Shown piece after piece: positions 1 to 6,567 of a stretch of 13,315 nucleotides of DNA; position 1 is the first letter of the stretch; each line of letters starts with the position of its first letter. Made by a program: the position numbers and the translations under genes. Origin of the DNA: DATLHO01 sp035539855 (GTDB taxonomy: Bacteria > Bacteroidota > Ignavibacteria > OLB7); the NCBI GenBank assembly GCA_035539855.1, contig DATLHO010000181.1:1-13315 (forward strand), given 5' to 3'. Below the pieces are notes generated by a model. That model ran no database searches. It saw only the letters and a program-made list of their open reading frames with translations, and was not told where the DNA came from.

Positions 1-632
1 GAAACGGCGAGCGTCGTCAGCGAGACGACCGACGTGGTCGAGCGACAGTCGGAGCCCTGACCGCAGGTTCCGACCATGACGACGTCGCTCGCGCTGTAGG
101 CGTAGAAGCCGTGCGGGCTCATGCGGAGCTTCTGTGCGAGCGCGGTCCACGACGACCACGAGCGGCCCGCGTCGATGCTCGTGAGCACGACCGGCGTCTC
201 GCGCGACGCGTACGTGCCACCGATGGCGAGCACCCGATCCTGCGCGGCGTCGATGCGCCAGAGCGGCAGCTGGCCCGGCGCGTAGGCGACGACGGTCCAC
301 CGGTTGTTCGTGCGACGAAGCACTTCGCCGACGCGCGACGTCGCGAACGCATCGCCGTTGAGGTGCCATCGGACGTTCGTGAGATCGGAGGTGATGGGAG
401 AGGTCTCGGCCTTCCAGGTCTTGCCGGCATCGGAGGAGACCAGAATCGTTCCACCCTCGCCAACGGCGAGAGCGGTGCCGTCGGTCCGAAGGTCGACGCC
501 GAGCAGCGCGCGAGTCGTCCCGGACGTGACCGTAAGCCAGGCGTGCCCCTCCGGTGGCGTCGCGGCCTCCCCGCATCCGACGAGTGAGAGAAGAGTGAGC
601 ACGAAGGGAACGACGGCGTGCAGAGCTTTCAT
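1..632 (-). CDS. Ycf48-like/BNR beta-propeller lipoprotein (partial, C-terminus beyond left edge)
   Basis: The frame is open from an ATG at 632-630 to the window edge (210 codons, no stop), so this is the N-terminal part of a longer protein. The start is fixed by a strong GGAGGAG (complement of 642-648) nine bases upstream. Residues 1-20 form a lipoprotein signal peptide with a hydrophobic core and lipobox LVGC (Cys20), so the product should be lipidated and envelope-anchored. The mature part shows Asp-box motifs SSDAGKTW and SIDAGRSW and blade-like phrases such as ALAVGEGGTIL, typical of Ycf48/BNR propellers. Proteins of this type are structural or binding modules; no catalytic residues can be assigned. 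The closest local relative in style is the lipoprotein at 2938-3867. The gene points away from 1047-2783. Reading frame and lipoprotein nature are secure; the role is unknown. Confidence 0.85.
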   Translation of the reverse strand, partial: MKALHAVVPFVLTLLSLVGCGEAATPPEGHAWLTVTSGTTRALLGVDLRTDGTALAVGEGGTILVSSDAGKTWKAETSPITSDLTNVRWHLNGDAFATSRVGEVLRRTNNRWTVVAYAPGQLPLWRIDAAQDRVLAIGGTYASRETPVVLTSIDAGRSWSSWTALAQKLRMSPHGFYAYSASDVVMVGTCGQGSDCRSTTSVVSLTTLAV

Positions 633-641
633 TGCGTTGAC

Positions 642-648
642 GCTCCTC
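642..648 (-). promoter_or_regulatory. Shine-Dalgarno for the left-edge lipoprotein
   Basis: CTCCTCC on the plus strand reads GGAGGAG on the minus strand, nine bases before the ATG at 632. It fixes the start of the partial propeller lipoprotein. Confidence 0.7.
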
Positions 649-913
649 CGAAGTGGGATGGCGGGCCGGTGCGCGAAGACCTCCGCCGGGGATGGAGGAA
701 TATCGGGATTCGCCCGAGTATCCGCATGCCCGGCGCATCCGGTGTGCGGCGTTTCACCGTTGCCGACCGTGCTCCGAACACGGGCTCGCGCACGACTCGG
801 CAAAGAACGCAGAGTCACAAGTCTGAATGGTTCCCTTTGTCGCGGCAGGCGTTTCGTCGACCCGCACGTATGACCTCGCCGATCCGCTCCTGCACCGCCC
901 GGCGCCCGCTCGA

Positions 914-942
914 TTGCGATTGATCCCTGGTCTTGGTATCCT
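914..942 (+). promoter_or_regulatory. Weak candidate promoter for the ZU5-like lipoprotein gene
   Basis: TTGCGA (914-919) and TATCCT (937-942) are 17 bp apart, each matching 4 of 6 consensus sigma70 positions, about 105 bp before the ATG at 1047. This is the best pair noticed by eye in the divergent region, but such matches occur by chance and the organism's promoter consensus is unknown. Confidence 0.2.
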
Positions 943-1046
943 TCGCGCACCTGTTCCACCCCCTCGCTTCCTCCCCGTCGCGCCAACGCCTCGATTCGAT
1001 CGTTCCGTTCGGAATAGTCGGGGCCTCAACCATTCTTCGCCGCGCC

Positions 1047-2783
1047 ATGACGGCTACGTTCGCCACTCTCCTGACGTCGCTTGCCGCATCGCTCCTCGTC
1101 GCGTGCGGTTCCGATGACGTCGTTGCGCCGACAGGGCTCGCCGATCCCGGTCTTTCCAACGTCCGCACCGAGAATGCGGCGGCGCGCTCGGCAACGGTCG
1201 ACGAGAACGGAGGAACGATCACCGCCACCGGGAGTAACGGCGTCGTCTACACGCTGACGATCCCCGCGAACGCGCTCGACTCGACCGTGTCGATCTCGAT
1301 GTATCCGATCGCCTCGATGAGCGGGTACCCGGCCGGAGGTACGATGGCCGCGGGCGTGCACCTCGCGCCGGAGGGTCTGACGATGGCCATTCCGCTGACG
1401 CTGACAATGGAGCTGCCGACCGCGCCCGGCACGGACCACATCGGCATCGCGAGCCGCGCGAACGCCGCGGAGTTTCATGGACATCCCGCGGTCTTCGAGG
1501 GACGAGTTGTCTCGTTCACCGTCGATCACTTCAGCCAATACTCCGTCGGCGATCCGATTCTCGACTCGCTTCTCGGCGGTGTCCATGGCGGCAGCAATCC
1601 CTCCGACCTCCGCCAGACCGAGCTCGCGATCGCCTACAACAGGTTTCGCGAGGCCGGGACGAGCCCGAGTGACGAGTTCCGGCGCGTGCTGCGCGCGTGG
1701 TATCAAGAAATCGTCCGGCCGAGGCTCGATGAATTCACCATCTACTCGTTCACGCGCTACAGCGTCGATTTCTCGTTGATGCGAAACGCCTACAACCGCT
1801 GGCTCTCCGCCATAACGTTCGTCAGGCGCACCTCACCGACGACGGTCGATATCGAGACCGAGCTGCGCGATTCCCGCGAGCGCGCGGCCGTCGCCCTGCA
1901 GCACGGCATCGATGAGACGAACATCGAGATCGAGCGGCTCGCCGGAGGCGATCCGACCGGACCGTCGATCACGGAGCTTCGCGACGTCATCGAGACCGGC
2001 TGTTTTGCGATCATGCTGCAGGAGCTCGCAGCGCAGTGGAGCATCGCCACCGCGTCGAACAGACTCGACAAGGAATCGGTTCTGAACGGACTCAAGGTCA
2101 AGGCGGTGATCGAGCGCAGGACGCTGCCGAGCAACTTCGCACCCGGCGGACTCGGCAACCTCGACATCGTCGCCGGACTCTCGGTCGTCGGTCGCACGCC
2201 TCGTCACGACTATCCCCTTGCGATCACGCTCAGCAACTTCGCCCCGGCAACCGTTGATCCGACGGCCGGCACCACGGGGAGCGACGGAGGCTTTCGCACA
2301 TCGGTGCAGTGGCCAGCGAACCAAAGCGAGCTCCGCATCGACGTGCTCGCATCGATCAGGCATCCGCGACTTGCGCCACGGCATTCGATCTCCGTCTTCG
2401 ACCGCATCACGCACGAGGTCGATCCCGGCATTACGCAGTCTCAGTGGCAAAGTCTGACGCACGAATACCGCCACGGCGACGGCACGCGCGAGGTCGCCGG
2501 ACTCTACCTCATCCTGAAAGCCAATGGCGAGCTCGACGGGACGAAGATTCTCGCCAACGGCCAGCGTCGATGGCTGTTCACCGTACCCGTCGACAGGAAT
2601 GGCCGGCGCTTTACCGGCACCGCGGATCTCCCGCTCGATGAGTTCAAGTTCACGTTGCGCGGATACACGGTGATCGTCAACGGCGAGATCCTCGCGGACG
2701 GCAGGCTCGACTTCGCGTGGAATGCGGCCGACAACCACAGCGATCAGACGGTCGAGGGAGCCGAGGTGATGCCGCGATTCTGA
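1047..2783 (+). CDS. Lipoprotein with ZU5-like domain, unrecognised helical region and C-terminal beta region
   Basis: The frame is open from a TTG at 933, but the ATG at 1047 is preferred because residues 1-20 then form a clean lipoprotein signal peptide with lipobox LVAC (Cys20). This gives 578 aa. There is no clear SD. Residues about 48-168 resemble a ZU5-like domain: GGTITATG, then TIPANAL, then the VHLAPEGL and LTLTMELP strands, ending in VDHFSQYSV. Eukaryotic ZU5 proteins such as PIDD self-cleave at an HFS motif; HFS is present here at residues 161-163, but cleavage is only a possibility. Residues about 175-350 look mostly helical and match no family I recognise. Residues about 350-578 look beta-rich, including an Ig/carboxypeptidase-regulatory-like phrase around 385-435. 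Probably an envelope-anchored structural or binding protein; no enzyme signature seen. The next gene starts 154 bp downstream on the same strand. Confidence 0.82.
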   Translation: MTATFATLLTSLAASLLVACGSDDVVAPTGLADPGLSNVRTENAAARSATVDENGGTITATGSNGVVYTLTIPANALDSTVSISMYPIASMSGYPAGGTMAAGVHLAPEGLTMAIPLTLTMELPTAPGTDHIGIASRANAAEFHGHPAVFEGRVVSFTVDHFSQYSVGDPILDSLLGGVHGGSNPSDLRQTELAIAYNRFREAGTSPSDEFRRVLRAWYQEIVRPRLDEFTIYSFTRYSVDFSLMRNAYNRWLSAITFVRRTSPTTVDIETELRDSRERAAVALQHGIDETNIEIERLAGGDPTGPSITELRDVIETGCFAIMLQELAAQWSIATASNRLDKESVLNGLKVKAVIERRTLPSNFAPGGLGNLDIVAGLSVVGRTPRHDYPLAITLSNFAPATVDPTAGTTGSDGGFRTSVQWPANQSELRIDVLASIRHPRLAPRHSISVFDRITHEVDPGITQSQWQSLTHEYRHGDGTREVAGLYLILKANGELDGTKILANGQRRWLFTVPVDRNGRRFTGTADLPLDEFKFTLRGYTVIVNGEILADGRLDFAWNAADNHSDQTVEGAEVMPRF

Positions 2784-2813
2784 GGAGCGGCGTGCCTCGT
2801 CGTGTCGGCACTG

Positions 2814-2828
2814 AGCGATCGGATCGCT
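2814..2828. repeat. 15-bp near-perfect palindrome between two lipoprotein genes
   Basis: AGCGATC, one base, then GATCGCT: 7-bp arms that are exact reverse complements. It lies 31 bp after the stop of the ZU5-like lipoprotein gene and 110 bp before the next ATG. As RNA it could form a 5-bp stem with a 5-base loop but has no U-tract, so it is a poor terminator. A protein-binding dyad is equally possible, and GATC-rich chance palindromes are common. Confidence 0.3.
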
Positions 2829-2926
2829 TCCGGTCGCGTGTCGCCGATGAAGCGGTCGAGCCGATGCCGTACATTGCCGGCCCCCGCCTCCCCCCCTCAT
2901 CCTCGCGTTTGACTCCTCAACCCGCC

Positions 2927-2931
2927 GGAGG
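2927..2931 (+). promoter_or_regulatory. Shine-Dalgarno for the second propeller lipoprotein
   Basis: GGAGG lies six bases before the ATG at 2938 and supports that start. Confidence 0.65.
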
Positions 2932-2937
2932 CATGCC

Positions 2938-3867
2938 ATGAAGATCTCAACAACTCTGTTTCTCGCCATTCTCGTCGCCGGATGCAACCAGAGTGAAAGC
3001 AGCAATCCGACGTGGTCGGCGCTGGGAGACAAGGCCGTCATCTATTACACCGAGGATGGCGCGCAGACGTGGTCGACACGGAGAATCGCAACGAACACGC
3101 TGTACGACCTCGCCTTCCTGGGAAACCACTACGTCGCCGTCGGCACCGACGGCATGGTACACCGCACGACGGACGGCGGCGATACTTGGTCGATCGTTCG
3201 GCTGACGTCGAAGGCGTCGCTGTATGCCATCGCGAGCTCGCTGGTGCTCGGCCACGGCGTCGCCGTCGGCGATAGCGGGATCGTCATGGCGACGGTCGAC
3301 GAGGGCGAAACCTGGAACGAGCAGCGCGTGAATGATGCCGTGAAGCTCACATCGGTGGCAACCGAGCTCGGACGCACGCTCGCCACCGGCGTCAACGGCA
3401 GGGTCTACCGCTCGATCGGCGGTACGAGCTACGCCGCGGTCGACGTGTCGACGCAATCTCTCCATGGCGTCGCATTGGATCAGGAGCAAAATGCGATCGT
3501 CGTGGGTGCAGCAGGTGCGTGGCGCTCGACGAATGCGGGCCTCACGTGGGAAGGGCCCAACGTCTTCGTCCCGCTCAGCGCCGTCGCTTTCTCGTACGCC
3601 GGCGAGGCGATCGCCGTCGGACCGATCGGTATGATCTATCGCACCACCGACTTCGGCAACACCTGGGCGAGAATCTCCTCACCGGTGACGACCAACCTCC
3701 ACGACATCACCTTCAGTGTCGGCCTGTGGACGATCGTAGGGAAGGGCGTTGTGCTCCGCTCCAGTGACGGCGTGTCGTGGCAGAGCAGTTCGCCATCGAT
3801 CGATCGCGACATCCGCGGCATCGAAATGCTCGACAACATCCAGGGGATCGCCGTCGGGCCGTATTAG
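2938..3867 (+). CDS. Ycf48-like/BNR beta-propeller lipoprotein
   Basis: A 309-residue protein starting at an ATG preceded by GGAGG. A short signal peptide ends in lipobox LVAGC (Cys16), so export and lipidation are expected. The whole mature region is a propeller: Asp-box-like motifs recur at residues about 37-45 (TEDGAQTW), 77-84 (TTDGGDTW), 119-126 (TVDEGETW), 197-204 (STNAGLTW), 236-243 (TTDFGNTW) and 275-281 (SSDGVSW), with GVAVGDSG/AIAVGPIG-type strands between them. This is the pattern of the Ycf48/PSII_BNR family. In phototrophs Ycf48 helps photosystem II assembly, but no photosynthesis gene is seen here, so only the fold should be transferred. The protein ends soon after a final AVG strand, so the last blade is probably short or closed by the N-terminus. 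A membrane-protein gene follows after 25 bp. Family call strong, function unknown. Confidence 0.88.
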   Translation: MKISTTLFLAILVAGCNQSESSNPTWSALGDKAVIYYTEDGAQTWSTRRIATNTLYDLAFLGNHYVAVGTDGMVHRTTDGGDTWSIVRLTSKASLYAIASSLVLGHGVAVGDSGIVMATVDEGETWNEQRVNDAVKLTSVATELGRTLATGVNGRVYRSIGGTSYAAVDVSTQSLHGVALDQEQNAIVVGAAGAWRSTNAGLTWEGPNVFVPLSAVAFSYAGEAIAVGPIGMIYRTTDFGNTWARISSPVTTNLHDITFSVGLWTIVGKGVVLRSSDGVSWQSSSPSIDRDIRGIEMLDNIQGIAVGPY

Positions 3868-3892
3868 GTCTCTCTCACTCAAAGGGATAGCT

Positions 3893-4402
3893 ATGCGCCG
3901 CGTCATTCTGTTCCTCTTCGTGTTCATGCTCGCGCTCGAAACCGGCGCGGGGCTCTTTACCTCTGTCGTCGTCTATCCGGTGTGGACCCGATCGCCGGAG
4001 ATCGTCGCGACCTGGAAGCCCTCGATGCCCTACTTCATGCAGGAGGGCGACTTCTTCATGTTCGCGAGCCCGACGACGATGCTGCTGTCGATCGTCACCG
4101 CCATCGCGTTCCTGCGTCGACGCGACCGCGTGCGGCCGTGGGTGCTTGTCTCGTCGCTGACGTTTCTCGCCGTCGGCATCTGGACGCTTGCGTATTTCCT
4201 TCCGGCGCAGGACTGGGTGCAGGGCGACCCCGCGTTGAAGCTCCCGCGCGAGGAGGTCGCCTCCATTCTCGAGAACTTCATCACGCTCAACTGGATCCGC
4301 CAGTTGATGCTCGTCGTCGCGCTCATCACCGGCCTGCACGCACTCGGGCTGACGTATCGCGGAACGGTCACCACGCACGACGATCAGGCGGAACGGAAGT
4401 AG
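3893..4402 (+). CDS. Four-helix integral membrane protein, DUF1772-like
   Basis: The frame extends back into the preceding gene (to 3749), but the ATG at 3893, preceded by AAAGGGA five bases upstream and 25 bp after the previous stop, is the sensible start and gives 169 aa. Four hydrophobic segments are visible at residues about 5-28, 54-74, 82-103 and 134-154. Basic residues lie between helices 2 and 3 (RRRDRVR), and the C-terminus is short and charged. The arrangement, with GAGLFTSVVVYPVW in helix 1, FF-FASPTTM before helix 2 and NWIRQL at the start of helix 4, resembles the DUF1772 (anthrone-oxygenase-like) family, members of which are small uncharacterised membrane proteins. The tight spacing suggests co-transcription with the propeller lipoprotein. 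Family assignment is from memory of the pattern and is moderate; membrane topology is secure. Confidence 0.8.
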   Translation: MRRVILFLFVFMLALETGAGLFTSVVVYPVWTRSPEIVATWKPSMPYFMQEGDFFMFASPTTMLLSIVTAIAFLRRRDRVRPWVLVSSLTFLAVGIWTLAYFLPAQDWVQGDPALKLPREEVASILENFITLNWIRQLMLVVALITGLHALGLTYRGTVTTHDDQAERK

Positions 4403-4508
4403 TTGGTGGTGGCGGAATGAGCTGCGCACGGGTCGGAGAGTCTCTGAACCAGCGTGAGCGCTGAGCACGCGCGGCGGCGACTCCCCAACGCGGGAAGCCC
4501 GACCATCA

Positions 4509-6479
4509 TCAGATAGCGCCAAGAAGACCGCGCAAATCATCTCCAGGTGCGAGCCCCATCTTTCTGCGGATGTGCAGACGGTGACCTTCCACGCTTCGCT
4601 CGCTGAGGCAGAGCAACTTGCCGATGTCCGCCGATGTGAGCTTCAGCTTCAAGAGCGCGCAGACTCTCATCTCCATACCTGTCATCTCGGGAAACCGCTG
4701 CAGCAGGTTCGACTGGAACTGCGGGTATGACTGACGGAATTCTACGTCGAACTTCGTCCAGTCAATCGCATCGCACGGCAGCTCCTTCAGTTTCTCTCTA
4801 ATCTGCTTGACGATTGCACGAGGATCTCCGCCCTCTCGAATGATCGCCCGCAGTTCGTTGCGGAAGTCCCCGAGCATCTCCGTCTGCCTCGCAAGATGCA
4901 TCGCCTGCGATGCGAGCTCCGCACGTTGATGGTCGAGCTGGACTTCCAGCAGGTGCGCGCGTAGGGCAAGCGCTTCGCGCTCGGCTTCCTCCTCGGCGCG
5001 TTCGAGTGATCTTCGCGCTTCCAGCTCCGCGACATGTTTCAGGTGCTCGATCTGTGCGACCTTCTTGTGCGCTTCGATTGTGTGAAGCTCTTCCTTGAGC
5101 TCATGGCTCCTGGTAAGATGCTCGTGCGATTCCTGCCACCTGCCGAGATCCTCGTACAGCCCCGCGAGTACCGTATGCGTCTGGAACGCTATCTCCTTGT
5201 TTCCGGACTCCTTGCTCAGCTCGGCAGCGTGAAGGAGATGTTCTTCGGCCAACACGGGACTGTACTTCTCAAAGTCCTTCTGAGCATAGACGACTCCGAT
5301 TGCACTCGTGGCTCGTGCAACGCCCTGACGATCCCCCTGCTCCACAAACAGCCCGAGCGCCGTTTGATAGTATGCCAGCGCGATCGCATGCCGGCCGCTC
5401 ATGCGGTGGACGATCCCGATGTTCATGGTGGCGCTCGCGGCGCCAAAGCGATCGCCGAGCGCCTCGAACAACGCTAGTGCAGCCTCGTCCTGCTCAAGAG
5501 CCTCTTCCAGGTCGCCGAGTTGGCGATGGATGATCCCGATGTTCGACATCGCTCTTGCCACGCCCAGACGGTGACCGTTCTCCTCATGCCGTCGTAGTCC
5601 CGCCTGCATGTATTCCAGCGCCCGTGCGAGCTCCCCCAGCTCCGAATGGACTATTCCGATGTTCACCAACGCGGTCGCGACCCCATCCCGGCTTCCCAGC
5701 TCTTCGTTCAAGCGAAGAGCGGACTCGTGGTACTCGAGTGCTCTCGCGTAGTCGCCGAGATACCGGTAAACGATTCCCATGTTCCCGGTGTTCCGGGCGA
5801 CGGCTGCACGATTCCCCAGGTCTTCATGAAGTGCTATCGCCGCCTGGAACTGCTGCAGTGCGTTCGCATACTCGCCGGTTCGCTGATAGATGATCCCGAT
5901 GTTGCCGGTGGCAGTGGCGATGCCTTCGCGATTGGCGAGCTCGCGAAACACCGTCAACGCCGCCTGCTGCTGCTCGAGCGCAGCGGCATAGTCTCCAAGG
6001 ACCTTGTGGATGACCCCGATGCTTCCCAGCGCAGCGGCGAGATTCTCACGATCGCCGAGTTCCTTCGACACGGCCATCGCAACCCGGTGGTGTTCCATCG
6101 CCTTCTGATACTGACCGAGGCCGCTATGGGTCCGCCCGAGATCGTTCATCACCCGCGCAACGCCGAGGCGGTCTCCAAGCCTCTCGTATCGCGATAGTGC
6201 CAGAGCCAGCTCCTTATGCGCCTGCTCGAAGTGGCCGAGGTGCAGGCTCGCTCTGCCGATCAGTTGCCCGGCTCTGGCGGCGCCATTCTCGTCCTTCAAC
6301 CGCTCGGCGAGGTCGCGCGCTTCGGTGGCAACGACGATTGCCGCCTGTGCGTCACGATTGAGCAACGCGTCGCCGAGCGCGAGCAGAGCGACCAGTCGCT
6401 CGCGTTCGTTCGTCGCCGCGTCGAGTGCGCCTTGAAGCTCCGGTATCGTCGGCATTGTCATTGTCGAGAACTTCCGCAT
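4509..6479 (-). CDS. TPR-repeat transcriptional regulator with C-terminal LuxR-type HTH (regulator A)
   Basis: The open frame begins at 6698, inside the upstream gene, but the ATG at 6479 with GGAG (complement of 6488-6491) eight bases upstream is preferred, giving 656 aa. Residues about 65-104 are a first TPR-like unit. Residues 105-384 are seven tandem units of exactly 40 residues (pattern GVA-A--NIGI-H--LGD---ALE----AL-L-EELGDR). Two less regular units follow at 385-470, then a long charged helix or coiled coil (about 471-545) and a LuxR/GerE-type helix-turn-helix at about 598-643 with recognition helix SERSVEGHRLHIRRKM. No signal peptide or membrane segment is visible, so it should be cytosolic. 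By family it should bind DNA through the HTH, with the TPR array binding a peptide or protein partner; the ligand is unknown. No response-regulator or nucleotide-binding domain was seen, unlike MalT. It is paralogous to 8745-10577 and lies 88 bp downstream of the T9SS propeller gene. Confidence 0.9.
   Translation of the reverse strand: MRKFSTMTMPTIPELQGALDAATNERERLVALLALGDALLNRDAQAAIVVATEARDLAERLKDENGAARAGQLIGRASLHLGHFEQAHKELALALSRYERLGDRLGVARVMNDLGRTHSGLGQYQKAMEHHRVAMAVSKELGDRENLAAALGSIGVIHKVLGDYAAALEQQQAALTVFRELANREGIATATGNIGIIYQRTGEYANALQQFQAAIALHEDLGNRAAVARNTGNMGIVYRYLGDYARALEYHESALRLNEELGSRDGVATALVNIGIVHSELGELARALEYMQAGLRRHEENGHRLGVARAMSNIGIIHRQLGDLEEALEQDEAALALFEALGDRFGAASATMNIGIVHRMSGRHAIALAYYQTALGLFVEQGDRQGVARATSAIGVVYAQKDFEKYSPVLAEEHLLHAAELSKESGNKEIAFQTHTVLAGLYEDLGRWQESHEHLTRSHELKEELHTIEAHKKVAQIEHLKHVAELEARRSLERAEEEAEREALALRAHLLEVQLDHQRAELASQAMHLARQTEMLGDFRNELRAIIREGGDPRAIVKQIREKLKELPCDAIDWTKFDVEFRQSYPQFQSNLLQRFPEMTGMEMRVCALLKLKLTSADIGKLLCLSERSVEGHRLHIRRKMGLAPGDDLRGLLGAI
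5328..6167 (-). repeat. Seven tandem 120-bp TPR-coding units in regulator A
   Basis: Residues 105-384 of regulator A split into seven consecutive units of exactly 40 residues (120 bp) with no insertions, each ending in a variant of LGDR. The units are clearly homologous but diverged, so they reflect protein repeats rather than a recent satellite. Confidence 0.85.
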
Positions 6480-6487
6480 TGCGATCG

Positions 6488-6491
6488 CTCC
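6488..6491 (-). promoter_or_regulatory. Shine-Dalgarno deciding the start of regulator A
   Basis: CTCC on the plus strand reads GGAG on the minus strand, eight bases before the ATG at 6479. It favours this start over the longer frame opening at 6698 and over the Met codons at 6461 and 6455. Confidence 0.5.
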
Positions 6492-6504
6492 GAACAACCA
6501 ATAC

Positions 6505-6543
6505 GCGACCGTCTCCGCCGAGTCATTCGGCGGAGACGGTCGC
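6505..6543 (-). terminator. Perfect 17-bp hairpin between the T9SS propeller gene and regulator A
   Basis: Arms 6505-6521 and 6527-6543 are exact reverse complements (GCGACCGTCTCCGCCGA and its complement) around a 5-base loop at 6522-6526. It starts 25 bases after the stop of the leftward propeller gene and ends 25 bases before the ATG of regulator A. Read on the minus strand it is followed by GTATTGGTTGTTC, which is T-rich but not a proper U-tract. The position fits termination or partial attenuation after the propeller gene, or 3'-end protection of its mRNA. A hairpin this long and perfect is unlikely to be chance. Confidence 0.7.
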
Positions 6544-6567
6544 ACATCACGAGCGGTGCTCGCGAGA

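Larger units (their letters stand above)
633..1046. other. Divergent intergenic region between two lipoprotein genes
   Basis: This 414-bp stretch separates two genes that point away from each other. Short open frames cross it in several phases, but none has a convincing start signal or recognisable protein features. It holds the SD of the leftward gene and a weak sigma70-like promoter candidate for the rightward gene at 914-942. The 5' side of the rightward gene (about 940-1046) is pyrimidine-rich with no clear SD. No tRNA-like or strong hairpin structure was seen. Confidence 0.6.

Noticed and set aside
933..1046. Longer N-terminus for the ZU5-like lipoprotein starting at a TTG
   Set aside because: It would place 38 extra residues before a regular lipoprotein signal peptide and has no SD.
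1833..3041. 402-codon open frame on the minus strand
   Set aside because: It lies opposite the ZU5-like lipoprotein and the start of the next gene, is arginine/histidine-rich and has no recognisable motif. It is an antisense shadow of GC-rich coding DNA.
4403..4508. Terminator between the convergent membrane-protein and regulator A genes
   Set aside because: Only a 5-bp CAGCG/CGCTG stem was found, with no U-tract; too weak to call.
3875..4540. 221-codon open frame on the minus strand
   Set aside because: Antisense to the four-helix membrane protein; the composition is highly charged with no motif.
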